From Natronosalvus hydrolyticus (GTDB lineage: Archaea > Halobacteriota > Halobacteria > Halobacteriales > Natrialbaceae), in contig JAOPJZ010000001.1 of the NCBI GenBank assembly GCA_025517525.1, positions 434,001-498,000 on the forward strand: 64,000 bases of DNA, given 5' to 3'. This document shows, one piece after another, positions 47,179 to 55,958 of this stretch (position 1 is its first letter; each line of letters opens with the position of its first letter). The notes below the pieces were generated by a model. The model saw only the letters and a list, made by a program, of their open reading frames with translations. It searched no databases and had not been told where the DNA came from. The position numbers and the translations under genes are program-made.

Positions 47179-47664
47179 TCAGTCGGCTTTCGCCGTCCCG
47201 GTACTCGAGGCGACCGGCGTCGACCGCCAGTAACCCTGGACGTACGCACCGACGAACATGCCGACGATACCCCAGAGGATGGCGTAGTTGCCGATGCCCA
47301 GACTGGCGTAGGCGGCACCCGGACAGATGCCCGACAGGCCCCAGCCGACGCCGAAGATGCCGCCGCCGACCACGACGTTCCGGTCCAGTTCCTTGAGCCG
47401 TCGTTCGTAGGGCTTTCCGGTAAGGGGCGCACTCCCCAGGACTCGAGGCGCGCCGAAAAAGACGATGCCGGTGACGACGGCGGCACCGAACATCACGAAC
47501 AGCAACCCGAAGTCAGCAAACTGGAGAAACGAGAGGACGACCTCGGGCTGGGCCATGTTACTCACCGCGAGGCCGACGCCGAACAGCAGGCCACCGACGA
47601 AGACGATCGGCAAGAACAGCGGATGCTGTTCGTGTTCCTGCGTGACGCCGACGTCGGTGCTCAT
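47179..47664 (-). CDS. YeeE/YedE-family half-transporter (C-terminal half, DUF6691-like)
   Basis: The 161-residue product starts at MSTDVGVTQ. It has four membrane segments and the Cys motif GLSGICPGAAYASLG of the YeeE/YedE family. It works as the second half of a split protein; the first half is encoded just upstream with an ATGA overlap (47661-47664). The family includes the thiosulfate importer TsuA, where conserved Cys residues carry the substrate. A sulfur-compound role is family knowledge only. Confidence 0.87.
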   Translation of the reverse strand: MSTDVGVTQEHEQHPLFLPIVFVGGLLFGVGLAVSNMAQPEVVLSFLQFADFGLLFVMFGAAVVTGIVFFGAPRVLGSAPLTGKPYERRLKELDRNVVVGGGIFGVGWGLSGICPGAAYASLGIGNYAILWGIVGMFVGAYVQGYWRSTPVASSTGTAKAD

Positions 47665-48164
47665 GGGGTCACCCCCGCGGCCAGGACGAGGTGTGCGGTG
47701 ACGATGGCGACCAGTAGAAACGAGATCACGCCGACGAACGAGGTTCCCGAGACCGAACCGACCCCACAGACACCGTGCCCGGATGTACAGCCTTTCCCGA
47801 GACGGGTCCCGATACCCACGAGAATTCCGCCGAGGAGTAGTCGCCACCAGGCGACTTCAGTGACCCAGATGCCGTCGCCGGTCGCGAGTTGGTAGCCAGC
47901 AGCACCGGCGATGATGCCGATTGTAAAGACGACGCGCCAGTCTCGAGAGGCCCGATACCGGTCGAACCGGGACAACTTCGAGCCATAGGAGAGCGTGGAC
48001 TCGAGAAAGGTACTGGCCCCTGCGGCGATACCGGTGCCGAGATAGATGACGGTCACGCCGAGTCCGACGAGCAATCCACCGACTGCGTAGTGGGCGATGC
48101 CCTCGGGGAACGGCTCGGCCGGTAGGACGTCGGCGAGCAATGCGAGTGTCTCGAGTGGGAGCAT
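47661..48164 (-). CDS. YeeE/YedE-family half-transporter (N-terminal half)
   Basis: The 167-residue product has four or five membrane segments and the Cys motif GKGCTSGHGVCGVGSVS, the typical first half of YeeE/YedE proteins. Its stop overlaps the start of the second half (ATGA), so the two are made together and likely form a heterodimeric channel. Bacterial family members are single fused chains; the split form is common in haloarchaea. Likely substrate: a sulfur compound such as thiosulfate. No sulfurtransferase gene is adjacent. Confidence 0.88.
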   Translation of the reverse strand: MLPLETLALLADVLPAEPFPEGIAHYAVGGLLVGLGVTVIYLGTGIAAGASTFLESTLSYGSKLSRFDRYRASRDWRVVFTIGIIAGAAGYQLATGDGIWVTEVAWWRLLLGGILVGIGTRLGKGCTSGHGVCGVGSVSGTSFVGVISFLLVAIVTAHLVLAAGVTP

Positions 48165-48281
48165 ACGCAGAAGTCGGGTCGGCTGGCTATTAACCCTTCA
48201 TCACCGGGAAAACTTGTTCGTATCTGTGACGCCGCTCGAGAATGGACGACGAATACGGGTTCTCACTCGGTTGTGATCCGG

Positions 48282-49079
48282 TCAATCAGCGGCCGTCGAT
48301 CCCGACAGCGTCTCGAGTTTCCGGGCGGTGTAACCGAAGACGTTCCGGTAGCCATAAGGCGACATCAACACGGGGTAAAACGGCTCTGAGGCGACCTGTT
48401 TTTCGCCGTCTGCGGCCGCGAAAGGGCTGCCAGCTTCCACGCGCTGGAAGTTCTCGACGAACACTTCGTAGGTGTCGGCGGCCGATTTGTCGATGCGGTC
48501 AACCAGTTCGAACATCGGAACGTCTCGGCGGACGGTATCGCCCGGCAGTACGTCGACGGCGGTCAGGAACGCTCGAGTGAGCTGGTAGGCGTTTTCGATG
48601 GCCGCGTCGCTCCCCTGGAGACCGCACTCGACTTCGATGGTATCCACTTCGCTAAACAGTCGCCCGTCCGCATACGGGCCGGTTTCGACGATGGCACTGA
48701 TCGGCAACTGGGGACAGACGTCTCTGGCACGCTCGCCGAGGGCTTCGACGATGGCGAACGGTTCTGCGTGACTCTGCGTCGAGTGCATCGAAAAGGTCAG
48801 ACAGTGTCCGAGTTCGTCGGCCAACATCGCTGCCAGTCGCCCCTCGTGTGTCGTCGCTTCGGCATGGCCCGGAAACGCGCGGTTGAGGTCTTCGTCGACG
48901 TAGCGAACTCCTCGCTCGAGGGCCAGTTCGTTCGCAATGACGAGTTTGACAGGCCGTTTCACCGCGGGGTCGGTCTCGAGCAGTCGTTCAACGGCGCGGA
49001 CGCCACAGGGTTCGTCACCGTGGATACCGGCAACGACGGCGATTTCGGGCGTCCCCGACCCGAGCTGTGCAACTCTCAT
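48282..49079 (-). CDS. AstE/AspA-family zinc deacylase
   Basis: The 265-residue product starts at MRVAQLGSG. It has the zinc site GIHGDEPCG (H and E ligands), DLNRAFPG (Arg binding) and SMHST with the third ligand His, matching succinylglutamate desuccinylase and aspartoacylase proteins. The substrate is probably an N-acyl amino acid. The family name cannot be narrowed. It is divergent from the Ada/MGMT-like gene at 49174, with a 94-bp shared promoter region. Confidence 0.87.
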   Translation of the reverse strand: MRVAQLGSGTPEIAVVAGIHGDEPCGVRAVERLLETDPAVKRPVKLVIANELALERGVRYVDEDLNRAFPGHAEATTHEGRLAAMLADELGHCLTFSMHSTQSHAEPFAIVEALGERARDVCPQLPISAIVETGPYADGRLFSEVDTIEVECGLQGSDAAIENAYQLTRAFLTAVDVLPGDTVRRDVPMFELVDRIDKSAADTYEVFVENFQRVEAGSPFAAADGEKQVASEPFYPVLMSPYGYRNVFGYTARKLETLSGSTAAD

Positions 49080-49173
49080 TGTCGGTTGTACGTACGTCAG
49101 GCTCAAAGGAGATTCGGTATCGCTCACGGGAAACAGCCAAATCTTCAAGAGTGCCCCGTTCGTCGAGACCAGT

Positions 49174-49659
49174 ATGGACGACTCCGCCGATTCGGGTATC
49201 TACGCACGCCACTCGCCGTATCTCGAGCGGTACGTACAGATCGGTGTCGCTGGCGATCGCGTACTGTCTATTTCGTTTCCCGAACAACCCGACGAGAACG
49301 CCGTCGAAGGGGACGAGGCGAACGAGCATCCACTGCTGGACCAGCTATTCGAGTACCTGGATGGCGTCAACGAAGTGGGTTTCGAGGACGTCCAGATCGC
49401 TCTCACTGTGCCGACCGATCAGCGGGCCATTCTCGAGACACTTCGCACGATACCCTACGGCGAAAGCATCGATGTGGAGGCGATCGCTCGAATGACGCCC
49501 GACCTAGATCCGCAGGACGACGACGACCTGATTACCGTTCGGACGGCACTCGACGAGAATCCGCTTCCGATCGTGCTCCCGGACCACCGGGTTCGGAACG
49601 GACCGAGTGCGGCACCGCCAGGCGTCGAACAAAAACTCCGGTCACTCGAGGGACTCTGA
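49174..49659 (+). CDS. MGMT/Ada-C-like protein lacking the active-site Cys
   Basis: The 161-residue product has the MGMT C-terminal fold: TIPYGESIDVEAIARM, then TVRTALDENPLPIVLPDHRVRNG and VEQKLRSLEGL. In active O6-alkylguanine alkyltransferases the motif is PCHR; here it is PDHR. Loss of Cys means it cannot accept an alkyl group in the usual way. Alkyltransferase-like (ATL) proteins also lack the Cys and flag damaged DNA for repair, though they usually have Trp there. So this may be an ATL-like or otherwise repurposed protein. Confidence 0.85.
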   Translation: MDDSADSGIYARHSPYLERYVQIGVAGDRVLSISFPEQPDENAVEGDEANEHPLLDQLFEYLDGVNEVGFEDVQIALTVPTDQRAILETLRTIPYGESIDVEAIARMTPDLDPQDDDDLITVRTALDENPLPIVLPDHRVRNGPSAAPPGVEQKLRSLEGL

Positions 49660-49705
49660 GCACTTCCCGAACTGCTGTAGCGCGGCTCAGTGACGGCCTG
49701 CCAGA

Positions 49706-50053
49706 TCAGGTTTCGAGCCAGACCGCGAGGATGTAGAGCCCGATGCCGACGAAGACGGCCATCGAGGCTACGGCGTGCAACAGCAGCTCTCCTGTGAAGA
49801 CGGCAATCAACTGCGCGATGCCACCGACGAGGAGACACAGCCCACCAGCGCTAAGCGGCGAGAGACGGTCGCTCGCTCGCGTGAAGAGCAACACGCCGAC
49901 AGTGATGGCGACGAACGCGAAGACGATGTCCGCGGCGAACCCGGCGAGGGGCTCGTTCGCGATTTCGGCGTAGACGATCAGCGTAAAGTAAAGCAGGATT
50001 CCGAACACGATCGACCGCTGGACTGACTCCGGCACCGACTCGAGTGAGTGCAT
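49706..50053 (-). CDS. Four-TM membrane protein of unknown function
   Basis: The 115-residue product is nearly all hydrophobic, with four segments (about 14-31, 38-57, 66-85, 90-110), and has no catalytic motif. Short haloarchaeal proteins of this kind are common and unnamed. It is convergent with the gene at 49174 and co-oriented with the CPBP protease gene upstream, 145 bp away. No function can be given. Confidence 0.8.
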   Translation of the reverse strand: MHSLESVPESVQRSIVFGILLYFTLIVYAEIANEPLAGFAADIVFAFVAITVGVLLFTRASDRLSPLSAGGLCLLVGGIAQLIAVFTGELLLHAVASMAVFVGIGLYILAVWLET

Positions 50054-50197
50054 ACGTGAGCACAGATGCTCGTAGGGCTTAGCTTTCGGTGATTCATCGC
50101 AGCTGGAGGGTTCCGATTCATACGGTCTGCTGTCGTCTCTTTCCAGTGATTGTCGACCCGGTATGGGGTCACCGGTAAAATGGTACAGCAGACCGTC

Positions 50198-51319
50198 TCA
50201 GTTTGCGATCCCCGCTGTCCACTCGAAGCCGAGCCATTCGTGGACCAGGAACTCGAGGGCGTTGATCAGATAGTGGGCTACCACGACTACCAGCAGACTG
50301 CCCGTTGTGATGAATAGCCACGCGAGCACCAGCCCCAGCAAGCCGGTGACGACGATCCCAGTTCGACCCTGTGCGCCGTGACCGAGAGCGAACACTGCTG
50401 AGGAGCCAACGGCGAGTATCCACAGTGGGATGTCGAACCCGGCCGATAGCGCTCCGATGAGCGCGGCACGAAAGAGGAGTTCCTCGAACAACGCGACGAC
50501 GGGCAAGACGACGCCGAGCAACACGATCCAGCCGCCGGCGCTGTCGGGTGCCAGCAATGCTCGGAGCCCCTCGTCGTGCTCGAGGCCGAAGTGAGTCGCT
50601 ATCGCGGCTCCGAGTTCGTTGCCTACGTAGAGAGTGATTCCAGCGAGGACGCCAACCGTGATGCCAGTTTGTAGATATTCACTGTCGAACGCAATCCCCA
50701 GTGCCTCGAGTGGGACGCCCGTGTAGACGACCGCACCGATGAGCACGCCCGCGAACAATCCCTGGGAGAGCGCAACGTTTGCCAGTAAGGCCATCGTCGA
50801 GAGGTCCTCGACCGGCGACGAGCGATGCGGTTGACGGTCGGCCGGTAGTGTTTCCGGGTCAGGGTCCGGCGATGTTCTCGAGTCAGGGTCCGGCGATGTT
50901 TCCGGGTCAGGGTCCGGCGATGTTTCCGGGTCAGGGTCCGGCGATGTTCTCGAGTCAGGGTCCGGCGATGTTTCCGGGTCAGGTCCAGAGATCGAGAACT
51001 CGCTCGAGCCCGGGGCTGTGCTGGGATCGGCGTCCCCGTTTGTCGGCGTTGCTGGCGAACGACCGTCGGGCGGATCGGCTGTTTCACCCTCCGGCCCCTC
51101 ACGGTCGCTTAACTCGCGCGGGGACGTGGCCGAATCCTCCTCGAGCTTCGACTCTCGGCGACCGGTCGACACCGTTTCTGCCGCGTTCGGTCGCTGGTCG
51201 CCGGTCGATGGCCCCTCACCCGTGTCGAGCTCCAGTCCCTCGGCAGTCAGTCTGGTCAACACCAACACCACCACGAGGACGATGGCGGTTATCCCGGCGA
51301 ACGTCACCCACTGGGTCAT
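50198..51319 (-). CDS. CPBP-family intramembrane metalloprotease with repeat linker
   Basis: The 373-residue product starts at MTQWVTFAG. One membrane segment (about 4-22) is followed by a long disordered linker (about 25-170). The linker holds tandem SPDPDPET/SPDPDSRT units encoded by 24-bp repeats. The C-terminal domain (about 175-373) has six or more membrane segments and the CPBP motifs EELLFRAALIG and GHG, then HYLIN. CPBP proteases (Abi/CAAX) cleave membrane or prenylated proteins; some are linked to bacteriocin immunity. The target is unknown. Confidence 0.88.
   Translation of the reverse strand: MTQWVTFAGITAIVLVVVLVLTRLTAEGLELDTGEGPSTGDQRPNAAETVSTGRRESKLEEDSATSPRELSDREGPEGETADPPDGRSPATPTNGDADPSTAPGSSEFSISGPDPETSPDPDSRTSPDPDPETSPDPDPETSPDPDSRTSPDPDPETLPADRQPHRSSPVEDLSTMALLANVALSQGLFAGVLIGAVVYTGVPLEALGIAFDSEYLQTGITVGVLAGITLYVGNELGAAIATHFGLEHDEGLRALLAPDSAGGWIVLLGVVLPVVALFEELLFRAALIGALSAGFDIPLWILAVGSSAVFALGHGAQGRTGIVVTGLLGLVLAWLFITTGSLLVVVVAHYLINALEFLVHEWLGFEWTAGIAN
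50851..50983. repeat. 24-bp tandem repeat (5.5 copies) in the CPBP protease gene
   Basis: TTTCCGGGTCAGGGTCCGGC plus GATG and its variant starting TTCTCGAGTC alternate at 50851, 50875, 50899, 50923 and 50947, with a partial copy at 50971. Each unit encodes eight residues (SPDPDPET or SPDPDSRT). Copy number likely varies between strains. Confidence 0.9.
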
Positions 51320-51460
51320 CGCTCGAAGGTACGAAGGGTCGACAAAAGAGGGTTTGGCTCGAGTCGGCGGCCGTTCGCAGGTGGGACTGCTTCGAGTACG
51401 CACCAAAGAGCAGTGACTACCGAGGCGAGTGAAAATCGAAGCCGAAACGTCGGCGGAAAA

Positions 51461-53764
51461 TTACTGCGGGCTTGGACTCGAGCCCGTGCCGGTCGCGCCA
51501 GGTCCGGATTTGTCGAGTGCCGAGCCGGTGATCGATTTGAGGCGGTCGACCAGCGAGTCCTTCTGGGGTTCGCCCATCAGGGCAACGTCCAGCACCTCGC
51601 TGATGTTGTCACAGGGGATGATCTCGATCATGTCCTTGTACTCGTCTTCGATCATCACGTCCTGTTCGTTCGTTTTGGGGATGATGACCTTGGTACAGCC
51701 GGCTTTCGCAGCGGCCTCGATTTTGTGGGTGACCCCACCGACCGGCAACACGTCACCGCGTACCGACAGCGAACCGGTCATCGCAACAGACTGGTCGATC
51801 GGGATGTCCTCGAGGGCGCTAATGACTGCCGTTGCCACCGTAATGGAGGCCGAATCGCCGTCGACGCCCTGTTGGCCGGCCTGGACGAACTGGATGTGGA
51901 CGTCCTTCTCGGAGAGGTCGACGTCCGAGAACTTCTTGATGATCGCCGAGACGTTCTGGACGGATTCTTCGGCCATCTCTTTGAGCTGACCCGTAGCAAT
52001 GACTTTCCCGCCACCCTGTGTGGGGGCGATTTCGGCCATCACGGGCAGCATGATACCGGAGTCTTCGCCCATCACGGCGAGCCCGTTGACGCGACCCTCG
52101 ACGCCGCCTTCGTTGACCTGCAGTTCGTAGTCCTTGCGGCGTTCGATGTAGTCGTCTGCCAGCTGCTGTTCGATAGAACGCGAGCGTCCCTTTGCCTGCA
52201 AGACGTGGTCGCGGGTCGTGAACTCGGTGTCCTCGGCTCGAGCGATATCGCCGGCGACGCGAACCAGTCCACCGAGATTTCGGAAGAGAAGCGTCAGGTG
52301 CTCTTTGCGGCCAGCCCGGCGTTTTGCCTCGAGGATGACCTCCTCGACGGCGTCGCGGGTGAAGTGTGGCAGGCGACCGTCGCGTTCGATCTCCTGAGCG
52401 ATGAACCGGGCGTACTTTCGGCGCATCTCGGGCGTGTCCTCGATAGTGTCGTCCATGTAGACCTCGTATCCGTAGCCTTTGATACGGCTGCGGAGTGCGG
52501 GGTGCATGTTCTCCATCGCGTCGAGGTTCCCGGCGGCGATCATGATGAAGTCACAGGGGACGGGTTCAGTCTGGACCATCGCACCCGAGGAGCGCTCGGA
52601 CTGGCCCGTGATGGCGAACTCGCCTTCCTGGATGGCAGTCATCAGCTTTTGCTGCGTTCGCACGTCGAGAGTGTTGATTTCGTCGACGAACAACACGCCC
52701 TTGTTCGATTTGTGGATCGAACCGGGTTCGACGCGGTCGTGGCTCGGCGTCTCCATCCCGCCGGACTGGAACGGGTCGTGGCGGACGTCGCCGAGCAGCG
52801 CACCGGCGTGGGCACCGGTCGCGTCCTCGAAGGGGGCCGTGCGCTGTTCGCCGTTGTTGACGATCATATTCGGCACCATCGCGTCGATGCCACGAGAGGT
52901 GTACCGGAAGATCAGCCAGATGATACCGGCAGCGAGAATCCCGAGCAGAATCTGGCGGGCGATGATCGCGTAGACGACGATGATCGCGATGATGATCCAC
53001 ATCAGGATCGAACGCATCTGGTTGCGCTTTCTGGCTTCTTCCTTGTGGGCGTCGATGATCTGGTCGCCCTTGCCAGCCGGAACGGTGCGCACCTTCGGTG
53101 CGTTGCCGTCGTCCGGGTTGTGGTAGACGAGGACGTCCTGGAGGTCCTCTTTCGGCAGCAACTGGCTCATCGCCTTCGCGAGCATCGATTTCCCCGTCCC
53201 GGGGGAACCGATCATCATGACGTGGCGGCGCTGCTTGGCCGCTTTGATGATGATGTCTCGAGCCTCGTCCTGTCCGATCACCTGGTCGACGAGTCGGTCG
53301 GGTACCTCGATATCGGCAGTTGAATCGATTTTGAGGCCGCCGAGTAAATCTTCGTCCTCGATTTCTTCGTCGATTTCGACACCCGGGTCAACCTCGACTG
53401 AACTGCCGAGGTCTTCGACGGTTTCGATGTCGTCGTCCGTCGGTTCCTGGTCTTCGACCGGGGCGTTCTCGGTGAGTACGTCGTCATCGAGCGTGGCTTC
53501 GTCCGATTCACTCGAGTCGTCGAGGAGTGAGAGTGACTCCTCGAGTGGGTCTGGAGGCTCCTCATCTGCAGCGGAGGTTGTGTCTTCGGCCCCTGATTCG
53601 GCGTCGGCGTCGTCAGTGGTGTCCGAATCGTCCACAGCCTGCCCCTGATCATCGCTGGCGGAGCCATCGTCTGTTCGTGACGACTCCTCCTGCGCGGATG
53701 GGACGGATTCCTCCTCGGGCGCGTCGTCCGCTGGAGGGTCGTCGACGTTCGTATCGTTACTCAT
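51461..53764 (-). CDS. lonB: Membrane-anchored LonB protease
   Basis: The 767-residue product is archaeal LonB: an acidic N-terminus (about 1-140), Walker A GSPGTGKS (186-193), two membrane segments inserted in the AAA+ domain (about 255-292, [20 protein letters not shown]), and a C-terminal protease domain. The catalytic Ser is in GDSAS and a Lys follows in [14 protein letters not shown]. It degrades misfolded and regulatory proteins at the membrane. The 140-residue acidic extension is longer than in many orthologues and looks disordered. It is convergent with nothing but lies near nadM. Confidence 0.96.
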   Translation of the reverse strand: MSNDTNVDDPPADDAPEEESVPSAQEESSRTDDGSASDDQGQAVDDSDTTDDADAESGAEDTTSAADEEPPDPLEESLSLLDDSSESDEATLDDDVLTENAPVEDQEPTDDDIETVEDLGSSVEVDPGVEIDEEIEDEDLLGGLKIDSTADIEVPDRLVDQVIGQDEARDIIIKAAKQRRHVMMIGSPGTGKSMLAKAMSQLLPKEDLQDVLVYHNPDDGNAPKVRTVPAGKGDQIIDAHKEEARKRNQMRSILMWIIIAIIVVYAIIARQILLGILAAGIIWLIFRYTSRGIDAMVPNMIVNNGEQRTAPFEDATGAHAGALLGDVRHDPFQSGGMETPSHDRVEPGSIHKSNKGVLFVDEINTLDVRTQQKLMTAIQEGEFAITGQSERSSGAMVQTEPVPCDFIMIAAGNLDAMENMHPALRSRIKGYGYEVYMDDTIEDTPEMRRKYARFIAQEIERDGRLPHFTRDAVEEVILEAKRRAGRKEHLTLLFRNLGGLVRVAGDIARAEDTEFTTRDHVLQAKGRSRSIEQQLADDYIERRKDYELQVNEGGVEGRVNGLAVMGEDSGIMLPVMAEIAPTQGGGKVIATGQLKEMAEESVQNVSAIIKKFSDVDLSEKDVHIQFVQAGQQGVDGDSASITVATAVISALEDIPIDQSVAMTGSLSVRGDVLPVGGVTHKIEAAAKAGCTKVIIPKTNEQDVMIEDEYKDMIEIIPCDNISEVLDVALMGEPQKDSLVDRLKSITGSALDKSGPGATGTGSSPSPQ

Positions 53765-53921
53765 AGAATGCTTTTCAGTATTGCAACGGAAGGGATTGCG
53801 ACTGATATACTTTCTCCCTTCTACTGAACCTCGGGGCCGACATAGGGCCCTTCAAACGGCCGAATTCGCCGCTTCCTCTCGTTAAAGCAACCTCGCCACC
53901 CTTAAGAGTCCGACCCACGAG

Positions 53922-53930
53922 GTGACAGAT
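53922..53930 (+). promoter_or_regulatory. Shine-Dalgarno region of nadM
   Basis: GAGGTGACAGAT precedes the ATG at 53931 and fits the haloarchaeal anti-SD. This favours the ATG over the GTG at 53922, which lies within the SD itself. Confidence 0.6.
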
Positions 53931-54449
53931 ATGACGCGGGGGTTTTACATTGGCCGCTTTCAGCCCTATCACAACGGGCATCACACGATGGTCGAACGTA
54001 TCGCCGATGAGGTCGATGAACTGGTCCTCGGTATTGGCAGCGCTGGGGATTCACACTCGACGCGAAACCCGTTCACCGCTGGCGAGCGGATTATGATGCT
54101 TACCAAAGCCGTCCAGGAGTTCGATATCACGACGTATGCCGTCCCCATCGAAGACCTCGATAGAAACTCCGTATGGGTAAGCCACGTCCAGAGTATGAGC
54201 CCGGATTTCGACGTCGCCTACTCGAACAACCCCCTCGTCATCCAGCTCTTTCGAGAGGCGAACGTCGAGGTCAGACAGTCCCCGATGTTCAAACGAGAAA
54301 TCCTCGAGGGGACGGCCGTCCGCAAACGGATGATCGAAGACGAAAACTGGCAATCCCGCGTACCAGACGCCGTCGTCGACGTCATCGACGAAATTGACGG
54401 CATCAAACGGATACAGATGGTTGCCGACGACGACTCTAACGGCCGATAG
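53931..54449 (+). CDS. nadM: Nicotinamide-nucleotide adenylyltransferase (archaeal NadM)
   Basis: The 172-residue product has the nucleotidyltransferase motif GRFQPYHNGHH (HxGH) at the start and the archaeal NMNAT segments NPFTAGERIMML, VWVSHVQS and EGTAVRKRMIEDENW. It joins ATP and nicotinamide mononucleotide to make NAD. The SAM hydroxide adenosyltransferase gene follows by 144 bp, and lonB is divergent; this grouping is common in haloarchaea as far as I recall. Confidence 0.93.
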   Translation: MTRGFYIGRFQPYHNGHHTMVERIADEVDELVLGIGSAGDSHSTRNPFTAGERIMMLTKAVQEFDITTYAVPIEDLDRNSVWVSHVQSMSPDFDVAYSNNPLVIQLFREANVEVRQSPMFKREILEGTAVRKRMIEDENWQSRVPDAVVDVIDEIDGIKRIQMVADDDSNGR

Positions 54450-54592
54450 GGCGCGTGAAATGGGTACATTGGTTCTGATTTGCCTGCTGAAATGAGAGGA
54501 TACGTCCACGTATAGCATTTCTTGCACTCTCGAGGCGTCGACGCCAATTCCGGTCGGGAACTTTTTTTGCGAACTACCGTCTCTTCGTGCGT

Positions 54593-55450
54593 ATGATTAC
54601 GCTCGCCTCCGATTTTGGCTCTCCGTATCCCGCGGCGATGAAAGGTGTCTTGCTCGAGCGCATCGATTCGGACGTTCGGCTGGTCGATATCACCCACGAG
54701 CTACCGCGAGGTGACGTTCACTCGAGTGCGTTCTGGCTTCGCGAGATCCTCCCGTATTTCCCACCGGCAATTCATCTCGTCGTCGTCGACCCCGGTGTCG
54801 GAACGGATCGACGAGCAATCGTCGTCCGCGCGGGCGACCACTTGCTGGTGGGACCCGACAACGGCGTCTTACTCCCGGTCGCACGACGCCTGGCGGCGAG
54901 TTCTGATCAGCGGCCGGATGGTGCTTCAGCGGACTCAACAGGACCCACAGCCTCTCTCGAGGTATTCTCCGTCGACGAATCGGCCCTCGAGACCCCCGTT
55001 CCCACGGGCGGCAAAGCGGAAGCCGCCGGAAGCACGACGTTCCACGGTCGGGACGTGTTCGCGCCGATTGCGGCCGCCCTCGAGGAAACGGATCGACCGC
55101 TTGAGGGACTCCCCTGGCTCAGTCCGCTTTCGGACCCGGTCGACTGTACGCTCCCGACAGCTGCTATCGATGGTGACACCGCCGAGGCGACGGTGCTCGC
55201 CGTCGACGATTTCGGCAACGTGATCACGAACGTTCCCGGCCGTTTCCTCGAGGGGGTCGACAGGGTGCTGGTAGATGACGAGCGCGTCCCAGTTGGGGAG
55301 ACGTTTGCCTCCGTCGAGCGCGGCGAACCGGTCGCGCTCGTGGGGAGTCACGGCTACGTCGAACTCGACGTGAACGATGGGCGTGGCTCGGAGGCGTTCG
55401 GCCTGTTTGTCGATGAACACGTCACTCTCGAGCGTCTCGAGAGCCCCTGA
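54593..55450 (+). CDS. SAM hydroxide adenosyltransferase (DUF62, SAM hydrolase)
   Basis: The 285-residue product starts at MITLASDFG (a GTG two codons upstream is an alternative). Family motifs are DFGSPYPAAMKG, HLVVVDPGVGTDRRAI and GPDNGVL (N-terminal), then DDFGNVITNVP and SHGYVELDVNDG (C-terminal). Archaeal homologues use water or hydroxide to split SAM into adenosine and methionine, with family relatives including fluorinases and chlorinases. An inserted segment rich in Ser, Gly and Asp (about 105-150) is longer than usual. It likely follows nadM in expression. Confidence 0.9.
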   Translation: MITLASDFGSPYPAAMKGVLLERIDSDVRLVDITHELPRGDVHSSAFWLREILPYFPPAIHLVVVDPGVGTDRRAIVVRAGDHLLVGPDNGVLLPVARRLAASSDQRPDGASADSTGPTASLEVFSVDESALETPVPTGGKAEAAGSTTFHGRDVFAPIAAALEETDRPLEGLPWLSPLSDPVDCTLPTAAIDGDTAEATVLAVDDFGNVITNVPGRFLEGVDRVLVDDERVPVGETFASVERGEPVALVGSHGYVELDVNDGRGSEAFGLFVDEHVTLERLESP

Positions 55451-55505
55451 TAGCCAAGTTTCTCATTGTCTCCCTGATAGCCAGTGTTCTCACTGACAGT
55501 CTACG

Positions 55506-55868
55506 TTATGCCGGTCTCGGTGTGCGCTTCGGGTCGATGACGATCTCGCCGTCGGCACGGACCGTAACGTCACACTGTGAGAAACTGAACGATATCGCCC
55601 CGTCGCCGACGCGTGGTTCGTCACCGCGCCAGTGGACGAACAGTTCGTTGAGTGCGTCGGGATTGACACACTCGTGGAGCGCCTCGAGATCCTCCGGTTC
55701 TTTCCCAAGGACCGAAGAAACCGCCATCAGTAAGGCGGTGCTTACCGGTTCGTACTCCCCCATGTCACACCAGGTGTGATATGTCCCCCCACAATCGTCG
55801 TAGTAGACCGGCCGCTCGTCAGGTCCCCCGATCTGTGTCAGTCGGTCAATTGGTGGATTGTGGGACAT
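55506..55868 (-). CDS. HalOD1 output-domain protein
   Basis: The 120-residue product has the HalOD1 pattern: VSTALLMAVSSVLGKEPEDLEAL (about 45-67), then DALNELF and ISFSFSQCDVTVRADGEIVID near the end. HalOD1 domains are haloarchaea-specific and often found at the end of signalling proteins; here it is stand-alone. The N-terminal segment is short. Function is unknown. Confident for the domain. Confidence 0.85.
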   Translation of the reverse strand: MSHNPPIDRLTQIGGPDERPVYYDDCGGTYHTWCDMGEYEPVSTALLMAVSSVLGKEPEDLEALHECVNPDALNELFVHWRGDEPRVGDGAISFSFSQCDVTVRADGEIVIDPKRTPRPA

Positions 55869-55958
55869 TACAAACGGAAGTTACGACTTGTTAACACTTA
55901 ACATTGTTGGCCCACAGAGACCGTCTCGGGGGCTGAAATAGAAAGAAAGCGCGTTCGC

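Noticed and set aside
51413..53323. 636-residue plus-strand frame opposite lonB
   Set aside because: LonB has clear Walker and Ser/Lys motifs. The opposing frame is open because of codon bias in GC-rich DNA.
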